Assembly (NCBI GenBank): GCA_027297485.1
Contig: JAPUHZ010000074.1
Coordinates: 1-7,254 of the forward strand
Length of the DNA stretch: 7,254 nucleotides
Direction: 5' to 3'
Source of the DNA: Deltaproteobacteria bacterium
Lineage (GTDB): Bacteria; Desulfobacterota_B; Binatia; UBA9968
Under the pieces are notes generated by a model. That model worked only from the letters and a program-made list of their open reading frames with translations. It had not been told where the DNA came from and made no database searches. Positions 1-4,945 of the stretch are shown here, piece by piece (the stretch's first letter is position 1; each line of letters starts with the position of its first letter). Made by a program: the position numbers and the translations under genes.

Positions 1-176
1 GACTGCTGCCAGATCGCCCAGACCTGGGAAGTGAGCGCTGCTGCCTCGACCTCGCTGTCGGTGGTTTGGAGGCGGTCAAATAGAGCATCCAGGCGGTCGT
101 CGGTCTGGCTCCCCAGGGCGGCGGGCGCGAGCGACATTACCGCGGCCAGACTTATCACTATGACAATGCGGCCCAT
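1..176 (-). CDS. N-terminal part of an exported, probably TPR-repeat protein (3' end outside window)
   Basis: Reading the minus strand from ATG at 176-174 gives 58 codons with no stop before the window edge. Residues 1-22 look like a signal peptide: MGR, then a hydrophobic run IVIVISLAAVMSLAPAA, ending in ALG. The mature part begins SQTDDRLDALFDRLQ and continues to VWAIWQQ. From memory this pattern (LDALFxxL, then a helix ending in I/VWxxW) opens a family of periplasmic tetratricopeptide-repeat proteins common in Alphaproteobacteria; the TPR units themselves would lie beyond the edge, so the family is inferred. A Shine-Dalgarno TTAGGAG sits 8 bases before the ATG, and a promoter fits at 201-229. 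The region is GC-rich (40 of the first 60 bases). The protein probably acts in the periplasm; its partner is unknown. It could instead be another secreted helical protein. Confidence 0.65.
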   Translation of the reverse strand, partial: MGRIVIVISLAAVMSLAPAALGSQTDDRLDALFDRLQTTDSEVEAAALTSQVWAIWQQ

Positions 177-200
177 CCGTGCGGCTCCTAAGTCTTTTTG

Positions 201-229
201 ATACTATGCCACCCTCTCAATTGCGTCAA
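201..229 (-). promoter_or_regulatory. Sigma70-like promoter for the exported TPR-like gene
   Basis: On the minus strand, TTGACG (224-229, 5 of 6 to consensus) and TAGTAT (201-206, 4 of 6) are separated by exactly 17 bases. Transcription would start near 194, giving a short leader that contains the TTAGGAG ribosome site and the ATG at 176. Spacing and placement make this the best promoter prediction for a minus-strand gene here. Confidence 0.5.
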
Positions 230-275
230 CAAAATAGCTCCGTCCTATTGGCAGCCACTAAAGGATCAAATTATA

Positions 276-306
276 TCCACCACGGGGTTTGAACCCCCGT
301 GGTGGA
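276..306. repeat. Strong hairpin: 12-bp perfect inverted repeat, 7-base loop
   Basis: TCCACCACGGGG (276-287) is the exact reverse complement of CCCCGTGGTGGA (295-306), with the loop at 288-294. Neither strand shows a long T-run after the stem; the minus strand continues TATAATTT, so as a rho-independent terminator of the desaturase gene it is only partly convincing. It lies about 90 bases downstream of the desaturase stop and upstream of the 201-229 promoter, so it could end desaturase transcription and insulate the next gene. It could equally be a REP-like palindrome. Confidence 0.6.
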
Positions 307-348
307 GAGTTGCCACTTCTCCCCATTGGAAACCCCATCGGCTATGTG

Positions 349-366
349 CCCGCGGCAAGCCGCGGG
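349..366. repeat. GC-rich REP-like hairpin between desaturase and TPR-like genes
   Basis: CCCGCGG (349-355) pairs with CCGCGGG (360-366) across a 4-base CAAG loop. It sits 31 bases past the desaturase stop codon, where a terminator or 3' stabilising hairpin would be expected, but no T-run follows on either strand. Short CCGCGG-CAAG-CCGCGG palindromes are, from memory, scattered in intergenic DNA of several environmental proteobacterial genomes, so a REP-type repeat is likely. Copy number cannot be seen here. Confidence 0.5.
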
Positions 367-397
367 ATATGCTAATCATCAATACCGCCAAAATGAA

Positions 398-1138
398 TCA
401 GTCTTCCTGAGGTCGAGAGAAATGGACGACACGAAACCAGCTTAAGAGTTTAATAACTAAATAGCTGGGATCCAATTCAAAAGCTCTGACAGCGAAATTC
501 GCACGACCCGGGAATTTATGGTGGTTATTTTGAAGCAGCTCTCCGCCGACTAAAAAGTCGAAAGGGAGTGTATTCTTTGAGTTGTCTCTTGTATCAGGGA
601 AATTTACATATCCGTGTTTATGCCCGTACCAGTTGACAATGGAGCCGTGAATGGCCCCCATCAACATGTGAATGGGCAGCAATGAATACATCCACCAAGC
701 AGTGGCAAAAAAATAGTAGAACAAGACGAATAAACCTATAAAGATAAATCTGACGATCCAATTGTTCGTAAGATTGTCGAAGCTCTCCCACTCCGGGCAA
801 TTACGGTCAAAAGGCTCATTTGGTTTTATTTTGTGGCCGTCAATGGCCAAATAAATCTTGATCGTTCCCCACAATAGGGAAAATATATTAGGGACAAATT
901 GGGGAGAGTGCGGATCTCTTTTGGTGTCGGTGTATGCGTGATGCATACGGTGCATCACGGCATATGCCTTTGGGTTAAAAAAAGATGGACCTATGGAGAT
1001 AAAGGTGAGGAGGTAAAAAAAACGCTCCCAAAATTGGGACATAGTGAACATTCTATGAGATGCGTAACGATGCAAGAAAAAAGTCTGGAAAAACAATGCA
1101 ACATACCAATGGACGACAAAGAAGATTGGGATCGCCAA
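398..1138 (-). CDS. Membrane fatty-acid (acyl-CoA/acyl-lipid delta-9 type) desaturase
   Basis: This 246-residue protein carries the histidine boxes of the membrane di-iron desaturases: HRYASH (H23, H28), HRMHH (H63, H66, H67) and NNHH (H206, H207), plus GHKHGY (H173, H175). Hydrophobic segments lie around residues 1-22, 40-55 and 130-165. The family inserts a cis double bond into fatty-acyl chains in the inner membrane, using oxygen and an electron donor not encoded here; the exact substrate and regiochemistry are inferred. Box spacing and the short N-terminus resemble desaturases of Bacteroidetes and related groups. The start is TTG at 1138-1136. No ATG or GTG lies between it and an upstream in-frame TAA, and the first internal ATG (residue 30) would remove box 1. 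No clear ribosome site is visible. The gene is much more AT-rich than its neighbours, suggesting transfer. Confidence 0.9.
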   Translation of the reverse strand: MAIPIFFVVHWYVALFFQTFFLHRYASHRMFTMSQFWERFFYLLTFISIGPSFFNPKAYAVMHRMHHAYTDTKRDPHSPQFVPNIFSLLWGTIKIYLAIDGHKIKPNEPFDRNCPEWESFDNLTNNWIVRFIFIGLFVLFYYFFATAWWMYSLLPIHMLMGAIHGSIVNWYGHKHGYVNFPDTRDNSKNTLPFDFLVGGELLQNNHHKFPGRANFAVRAFELDPSYLVIKLLSWFRVVHFSRPQED

Positions 1139-1201
1139 CGTGGATTCTATTTACAAAACCCCGATGCTTTGAGGGACGCCTTTCTTCGCCCCGTAAAACG
1201 C

Positions 1202-1230
1202 TTAATATGAGAGCATTATTTCAGGTTCAA
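1202..1230 (-). promoter_or_regulatory. Possible weak promoter of the desaturase gene
   Basis: On the minus strand TTGAAC (1225-1230) and TATTAA (1202-1207) are 17 bases apart, each 4 of 6 to the sigma70 consensus. A TTGACG at 1231-1236 is a better -35 hexamer but has no good -10 at normal spacing. The start of transcription would be about 55 bases before the TTG codon. Apart from these and a TGACGTCA palindrome at 1320-1327, I see nothing in the 1139-1334 gap. Confidence 0.25.
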
Positions 1231-1334
1231 CGTCAATAGAAAATAGGGATTTATTTGTTATTTCACGACCAAGGGATATTCAAGGGTTAGGTTGAGGGGA
1301 TAGCAAGCGGCTGACGGCCTGACGTCAATGTTGG

Positions 1335-1706
1335 TTAGCCTTTTCTGACCCGTCGGAGGGTGTCGACATTGAGCTGTAACTTCTCTCCCAGCCACAGGGA
1401 GCTATTTAAATGGTCTACTACGTGGTCGCCCGTCTGAGGATGGACGAGAACATTCAATCCCTCCCGATTGAGCATTAACCATTGTACGACCTCCCCGAAT
1501 TGATTCGGTGAGAACACCACTTGATACATTGATTTCGGATGGGGACCCACGGGCTCGTCGTGCCAGCGCCCGAGCTGCACGTCAAACCTGGCGGACAATC
1601 CTGCACGCACGCGCGCAGCCGTGTCACGAGTCACCGGATCGTAATAAATATGAGCGTGAAAAACGGTGATTTTAGGAGTGTTTTCTCTTATCGTTCTCGC
1701 CTTCAC
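1335..1706 (-). CDS. DOPA 4,5-dioxygenase-family protein (PF08883 type)
   Basis: This 123-residue protein closely matches the small bacterial DOPA-dioxygenase family pattern: HAHIYY (H17, H19), RDTAARVR, then LGRWHDEPVGPHPKSMYQ (H49, H56), WLMLNREGLNVLVHP (H89) and DH (H99) before LWLGE. The conserved histidines are the likely Fe(II) ligands and acid-base residues. Fungal and bacterial relatives cleave the catechol ring of L-DOPA extradiol at 4,5, but most bacterial members are untested, so the substrate is inferred and may be another catechol. Length is normal for the family. The start is GTG at 1706-1704: an in-frame TGA lies upstream and no ATG intervenes. An AGAGG about 13 bases before it is a weak ribosome site. 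No pathway partner genes flank it. The gene is GC-rich (42 of 60 at 1561-1620), unlike the adjacent desaturase. Confidence 0.85.
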   Translation of the reverse strand: MKARTIRENTPKITVFHAHIYYDPVTRDTAARVRAGLSARFDVQLGRWHDEPVGPHPKSMYQVVFSPNQFGEVVQWLMLNREGLNVLVHPQTGDHVVDHLNSSLWLGEKLQLNVDTLRRVRKG

Positions 1707-1756
1707 TCTGTTATTCTTACCTCTAAGCGGCTCCCGTCAGGCCTGTTTACCATAAC

Positions 1757-1815
1757 ATCAAGAATATGACTTCCTAAGCAACACCTTTTATCAAATGTAT
1801 GGGCACTACTCTAAA
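1757..1815. repeat. Diverged intergenic repeat, copy 1
   Basis: The 21-base block at 1778-1798 matches 2266-2286 at 19 of 21 positions. The similarity extends leftward: ATCAAGA at 1757-1763 corresponds to 2244-2250, 21 versus 22 bases before the shared block. It weakens rightward through GGC and AAAA. The copy lies between the DOPA-dioxygenase start and the DUF2007 stop, roughly 50-110 bases upstream of the former. Function unknown; it may be a relic of a small mobile element or a shared upstream regulatory segment. Confidence 0.5.
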
Positions 1816-1838
1816 ACAGAATGTTAGACTTCGTTTTC

Positions 1839-2150
1839 CTACGGTCGAAAATTGCCGCAATTCCAGCACTCGGCAAACTGACCCTCGATGACTTCCCCAC
1901 ACTTGGCACATTTCCATGGCTTTCTAACGAGTTCGAGGGGAGCCAGGGTTTCCTTGAGTACCAACTGGGCTTCAGAATATCTCAAATCATCTACGATCCA
2001 AAGCTCGGGCCAGCACTCATTCAACGGAAGCTCACCTGCCGCACCAGCAAGATACATGTTCCTAATCACGCAATTAATCCCGTGGATTTCTAGAACATTC
2101 TTAAGATGGCCTATCATCAGAGTATCTTGTGCGCTGTATACCTTTTTCAT
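1839..2150 (-). CDS. DUF2007 (putative signal-transducing) domain protein with C-terminal zinc ribbon
   Basis: This 103-residue protein begins MKKVYSAQDTLMIGHLKNVL, the opening strand and helix of DUF2007 (PF09413; distantly PII-like in fold), and continues with NMYLAGAAGELPLNECWPELWI at about residues 31-52, a conserved block of that family. A treble of small residues leads into a zinc ribbon near the C-terminus: CAKC (C81, C84) and CWNC (C95, C98), four cysteines expected to bind one zinc. The role is unknown; the family is annotated as signalling only by structural analogy. No signal peptide is seen, so it is presumably cytoplasmic. Start ATG at 2150 has AAGGTG seven bases upstream. It stands alone, with gaps on both sides that hold repeat copies, so no operon partner suggests a pathway. 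Confidence 0.85.
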   Translation of the reverse strand: MKKVYSAQDTLMIGHLKNVLEIHGINCVIRNMYLAGAAGELPLNECWPELWIVDDLRYSEAQLVLKETLAPLELVRKPWKCAKCGEVIEGQFAECWNCGNFRP

Positions 2151-2243
2151 CCTTGCACCTTGTTATCTCTACAAACTTCTTTTTTTATTCCTCGTCGCGT
2201 TATATGAGAAAACCTAACCGTAAAGGGTTATTTAAATCACAAA

Positions 2244-2303
2244 ATCAAGAGCCTGATCTCAGTAGGCAACACCTCTTACCAAATGTGACGGCTTGATTCC
2301 AAA
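2244..2303. repeat. Diverged intergenic repeat, copy 2
   Basis: It shares a 21-base block (2266-2286, 19 of 21 identical) and flanking ATCAAGA with copy 1, and from 2273 to 2303 aligns with copy 3 (2347-2376) at about 23 of 30 positions, including the exact block ACGGCTT. It thus links the other two copies into one family. It lies about 95-155 bases upstream of the DUF2007 start on the minus strand. Confidence 0.55.
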
Positions 2304-2346
2304 ATCCAAAGAGACCGGATCCAAGACCTGAATTCCCCTCTTTCAT

Positions 2347-2376
2347 CTTTATCAGATGCCACGGCTTAACTGCAAA
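2347..2376. repeat. Diverged intergenic repeat, copy 3 (partial)
   Basis: It aligns without large gaps to 2273-2303, about 23 of 30 bases identical, in the same orientation. The left part of the unit (GCAACACC) is missing here; instead CCCCTCTTTCAT precedes it. The 74-base offset to copy 2 suggests a local tandem duplication that has since diverged. Confidence 0.5.
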
Positions 2377-2486
2377 GGTTATAAACATCGAGTCAATGAC
2401 TCCCTGCTATTCTCGCCTTTTATGCCATAAGGGGAAAGCCGCTTTTACCTAACCCACCGCAGATAAGAGGCCGCCTTTTTTAGGTC

Positions 2487-2515
2487 TTGACTTGAGCCAA
2501 TAAAACCTGGACAAT
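2487..2515 (+). promoter_or_regulatory. Promoter of the OmpA-family gene
   Basis: TTGACT (2487-2492, 5 of 6) and GACAAT (2510-2515, 4 of 6) are 17 bases apart. Transcription would begin near 2522, giving a leader of about 28 bases that contains AAAGGAGA before the ATG at 2550. This fits a single-gene transcript for the OmpA protein. Confidence 0.5.
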
Positions 2516-2549
2516 TGGCTTTAGCCTGGAGCCGGTGAAAGGAGAGAAC

Positions 2550-3371
2550 ATGAGGCGGACAAAAACATTTTGGGGAATCTGTGTTATTACCATAGTCCTT
2601 GGCCTATTGCTGGCACCGTCTATGACACGGGCCCAAGCCGGTTCGGAGGAAGACGCAGTGTATCATGTGGGCAGTGGTTTATTATCACTGCTCTACTTTC
2701 CGTTTAAACTGGCAACATGTGTCGGTGCACAGGCAATAACTGCCGTCGCCTATGTATCTACCTACCAGGTTCCGGGAAATTTCGAAGGAGGCACAAACGG
2801 GAAAGAGATAGGGGAAGTTGCCCGTGGAGCCTGTGGCGGCCCCTGGCTAATCTCCTTTGGTCAGGTAAAAGAGGACTACCAAACCCAGGTGAGCCTTGAA
2901 AAAACATCCTCATTTGCAAAAGCACCTCTTCAAGAACCGACAATCGAAAGCGCAACGCCCAGGAAAGTCCCGGCTGAAAAGATTGTGGTAAAAGAGGCCA
3001 TTAACGATGTTCCCAAGGTAGTAGAGGTGGAAAAAGTGTTCCTCCCGGACGTCGCTTTCCGTTTCGACTCGGCGGAACTTAGCGAGCTGGGCAAAGGAAA
3101 AATTTATCTGACAGCACAGAAGATTAAAGCAAAGTCAGATGTACTAGTTATTATAGGAGGCCATACGGATTATATCGGTTCTGACGATTACAATCAGAAA
3201 TTGGGCCTCCGCAGGGCTGAAACAGTGAAGCGGGAATTGGCCCGCCTCAGGGTGAATCCAGCCAACATGTCGGTCGAGAGTTTCGGTGAATCCCGACCGG
3301 TTGTTGATCAGAGAGCGCATTGGGCACGCGCAATCAACCGGCGCGTAGAAATCAAGGTTAAGGGAGAGTAA
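2550..3371 (+). CDS. OmpA/Pal-family outer-membrane/peptidoglycan-binding protein with unassigned N-terminal domain
   Basis: From ATG 2550 the protein has 273 residues. I prefer this start to GTG at 2535 because AAAGGAGA lies 4 bases before the ATG, and would be coding if the GTG were used. Residues 1-30 form a signal peptide (MRRTK, hydrophobic core, ending TRAQA). Residues 31-110 make a small domain with YHVGSGLLSLLYFPFKL and a Gly-rich stretch; I have seen similar N-termini in exported proteins of environmental Gram-negatives but know no function. A Lys/Glu/Pro-rich linker (110-160) precedes the OmpA domain (about 162-271), with VAFRFDSAEL and GGHTDYIGSDDYNQKLGLRRA-type motif at 203-223; D207 and R222 match the OmpA residues that hold diaminopimelate. 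It probably tethers envelope to peptidoglycan. Tandem stops TAA TAG end it. Confidence 0.88.
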   Translation: MRRTKTFWGICVITIVLGLLLAPSMTRAQAGSEEDAVYHVGSGLLSLLYFPFKLATCVGAQAITAVAYVSTYQVPGNFEGGTNGKEIGEVARGACGGPWLISFGQVKEDYQTQVSLEKTSSFAKAPLQEPTIESATPRKVPAEKIVVKEAINDVPKVVEVEKVFLPDVAFRFDSAELSELGKGKIYLTAQKIKAKSDVLVIIGGHTDYIGSDDYNQKLGLRRAETVKRELARLRVNPANMSVESFGESRPVVDQRAHWARAINRRVEIKVKGE

Positions 3372-3384
3372 TAGTTCGATAATC

Positions 3385-3425
3385 AAAGCTACGTAGTGGC
3401 GTAGTATAGGCTTTGCTTCTTTTAA
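3385..3425 (+). terminator. Probable terminator of the OmpA-family gene
   Basis: Fourteen bases after the stop, AAAGC-TACG (3385-3393) pairs with CGTA (3400-3403) and GCTTT (3410-3414), with a 6-base bulge on the 3' side. A T-rich tract, GCTTCTTTTAAATTGTT, follows. The stem is imperfect, but the position between convergent genes fits. The remainder of the 3372-3569 gap shows nothing else. Confidence 0.4.
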
Positions 3426-3569
3426 ATTGTTCCTTCCTGTCCGGCTGTTCAATCCAATTTCACCTGCTGTAGAGGCTGCTCTATTATAGTCGAGAATTCG
3501 ACTCTGCCCCTTGTCTTTTGTCTAAGTGAATCGCACGGTCGGCCACTTCGGTCCGCGGGGCCTCCAAGA

Positions 3570-4448
3570 TCATTTCGGGGAAACGATTTCAATTAGGATT
3601 GCCTCAGGATCCGCTCCGTAGCGCCAGGGCAGCCCCACACTGCCCAGACCACGGGAGACAATGAGCAGAGAAGAGTTATACGCGTAGGCACCCTCGTCGA
3701 GACGAAACTGGCTCTGACGCACAAGCGGCGGGCCGTTTGGAAAACGAATCTGACCACCATGAGTGTGACCCGACAGCGTGAGTGTAACGCCCCGCGCCTC
3801 AGCTTCGTAAAAGAAATCCGGGTGATGTGCCAGAAGAAGATGGGGTGGGCCGTTTTTGGATATCAGCAGATCCCAATCGGGCGTTCCCAGGATGCGGTCA
3901 TCGATGCCGCCGAGAACGAACCGGCTATCGCCATGCTCTAAAACCACCGACTCGTTCCTGAGGGTCGTGATCCCTATCGAGCGCAGGTCCTTGTAAATGT
4001 CTTCAGGATCGCCGCCAAAATAGTCATGGTTGCCGTAGCAATACCATGCGCCCAGTGGCGCACGCGACAACGGAGCCAACGCAGGGAGAAATCCGTCGAG
4101 ATCACTGGGCTGCCCCGTTACCAAGTCGCCCGCAACCGCCACCAAGTCGGGCTGGAGCTCCATCAAGGAACCGACGATGTCCGACAAAACTTCAGGCTTG
4201 AGAAAAATGCCCGTATGAATGTCCGACAATAAGAGGACCTTGAGCCGGGCGATGTCTCTCGGCCAGCCTGCCGGAGAAATGGAGATTTCAGCCAGACAAA
4301 AGCGACGGGCAAGAAGCCAGCTGTAAGGATTCCAGGCTCCGAGCATATGGGGATACACAAAGCGCGACACCACAAGATCCACGCGGCGCTCCAGCACTTT
4401 GAGGCGCCCCTTGACCGGATCCAGCCAGCGACGCTCCCGTCCTGTCAT
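3570..4448 (-). CDS. Calcineurin-like metallophosphoesterase, YaeI type
   Basis: Counting from ATG 4448-4446, the protein has 292 residues and all metallophosphoesterase motifs: SDIHTG (D76, H78), AGDLV (D108), YGNHD (N140, H141), LAHHPD (H208/H209) and SGHTHGGQ (H228, H230). These bind a two-metal centre that hydrolyses phosphoester bonds. The YaeI group acts at the membrane surface on pyrophosphate links of lipid-linked substrates; the true substrate is unknown. Residues 15-60 are amphipathic (VDLVVSRFVYPHMLGAWNPYSWLLA) and may bind the membrane. The C-terminus RYGADPEAILIEI is typical. The frame runs upstream to a TTG at 4619, but those 57 residues resemble nothing and the 292-residue length fits the family. 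A weak ribosome site and a hairpin (4454-4473) lie before the ATG, so the start is not certain. It converges on the OmpA gene. Confidence 0.88.
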   Translation of the reverse strand: MTGRERRWLDPVKGRLKVLERRVDLVVSRFVYPHMLGAWNPYSWLLARRFCLAEISISPAGWPRDIARLKVLLLSDIHTGIFLKPEVLSDIVGSLMELQPDLVAVAGDLVTGQPSDLDGFLPALAPLSRAPLGAWYCYGNHDYFGGDPEDIYKDLRSIGITTLRNESVVLEHGDSRFVLGGIDDRILGTPDWDLLISKNGPPHLLLAHHPDFFYEAEARGVTLTLSGHTHGGQIRFPNGPPLVRQSQFRLDEGAYAYNSSLLIVSRGLGSVGLPWRYGADPEAILIEIVSPK

Positions 4449-4453
4449 GGGAC

Positions 4454-4473
4454 ACGGCGGCCTTAGCCGCCGT
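4454..4473. repeat. Hairpin at the metallophosphoesterase translation start
   Basis: ACGGCGGC (4454-4461) pairs perfectly with GCCGCCGT (4466-4473) across a 4-base loop. On the minus strand it ends 5 bases before the ATG at 4448 and so covers the place of the ribosome site; in mRNA it could limit initiation. On the plus strand it is followed by CTTCTTT and looks like a weak terminator. Confidence 0.55.
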
Positions 4474-4543
4474 CTTCTTTCAATCGTGGGTGTTATCCTC
4501 TTTTTGTCGTGGTATAATTGCGGGGACCGTTGTTCCACCAAAG

Positions 4544-4559
4544 CTGCCCCATGGGGCAG
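4544..4559. repeat. 16-bp perfect palindrome, possible operator
   Basis: CTGCCCCATGGGGCAG is its own reverse complement with no spacer, centred at 4551/4552. It lies about 100 bases upstream of the metallophosphoesterase ATG and 390 upstream of ubiD. Such a dyad can be a regulator dimer site, but no known consensus is recognised. Confidence 0.35.
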
Positions 4560-4851
4560 GATTTCTAGTCTCGCACAGGCTCCCGTCAGTTTACAAAGTT
4601 TCCCTGAATATAACGTCAATCATTGATTCCAGGCAACAGCCAAAAACACAAAGACCTGAGTCATTATGGACCAAGCTTCTTCCATTTTTAATCGCGCCGC
4701 AACTTGACAGATCCATCGATACTAGAGCCGGCTTGATAAAGTCAAACAATCTAGATGTTACAGCAGGCCCGACTCTCCACCGGCCCATGCCAAACTTAGG
4801 GGCCTCCCGACTAGGATAAGCTCCAAGTTATGACAGAGAGCAGCCTGGTGC

Positions 4852-4880
4852 TTGATATGAGATGGGAAGAGTTATACATA
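4852..4880 (+). promoter_or_regulatory. Weak candidate promoter for the UbiD-family gene
   Basis: TTGATA (4852-4857, 5 of 6) is followed after 15 bases by TATACA (4873-4878) or after 17 by TACATA (4875-4880). Either pairing is imperfect. It would leave a leader of about 60 bases before the ATG at 4946. A TACAAT at 4925-4930 is too close to the ribosome site to serve. Confidence 0.22.
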
Positions 4881-4945
4881 GAGGAGGTTTACCCAGGTGG
4901 GGGTGGATTTCTAATCCATAATTTACAATAGGAGAGTGTGAGACA

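Larger units (their letters stand above)
2151..2534. other. 384-base non-coding gap between divergent genes, with repeats
   Basis: This stretch separates the divergent DUF2007 and OmpA-family genes. It holds repeat copies 2 and 3 (2244-2303, 2347-2376), a 47-codon minus-strand frame running through both, and the OmpA promoter near its right end (2487-2515). A TATAAC at about 2201-2206 on the minus strand could be a -10 for the DUF2007 gene, but no good -35 matches. At 2473-2480 a T-run follows a GCCGCC but no stem precedes it. No RNA gene is recognisable. Confidence 0.6.
4449..4945. other. Roughly 500-base gap without a convincing gene
   Basis: It separates the divergent metallophosphoesterase and UbiD genes and should carry both promoters. 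It holds a hairpin next to the phosphoesterase start (4454-4473), a perfect TATAAT on the plus strand (4513-4518) with no good -35, a 16-bp palindrome (4544-4559), a short similarity to sequence upstream of the DOPA-dioxygenase gene (4578-4613 versus 1729-1767) and a weak candidate promoter for ubiD. Open frames inside it lack coding character and family resemblance. Confidence 0.6.

Noticed and set aside
198..410. 70-codon plus-strand frame across the two hairpins
   Set aside because: Its length comes from palindromic intergenic DNA; there is no ribosome site or protein-like pattern and it overlaps the desaturase end.
899..1210. 103-codon plus-strand frame
   Set aside because: It is antisense to the histidine-box region of the desaturase and its sequence is a shadow of that gene.
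1774..1829. Integron cassette array: small unrelated genes on one strand, AAC/GTT-type ends and a GTTAGAC (1823-1829) matching the attC core
   Set aside because: The opposite core (RYYYAAC/GTTRRRY partner) is missing, the arms pair poorly, copies 2 and 3 lack proper cores, gene gaps are longer than in cassettes and no integrase is seen.
4513..4518. Perfect TATAAT on the plus strand
   Set aside because: No acceptable -35 hexamer at 16-18 bases and more than 400 bases before the next plus-strand gene.
4449..4619. N-terminal extension of the metallophosphoesterase to TTG 4619
   Set aside because: The 57 extra residues lack family similarity, the 292-residue form has normal length, and the extension runs through a hairpin and the 16-bp palindrome.
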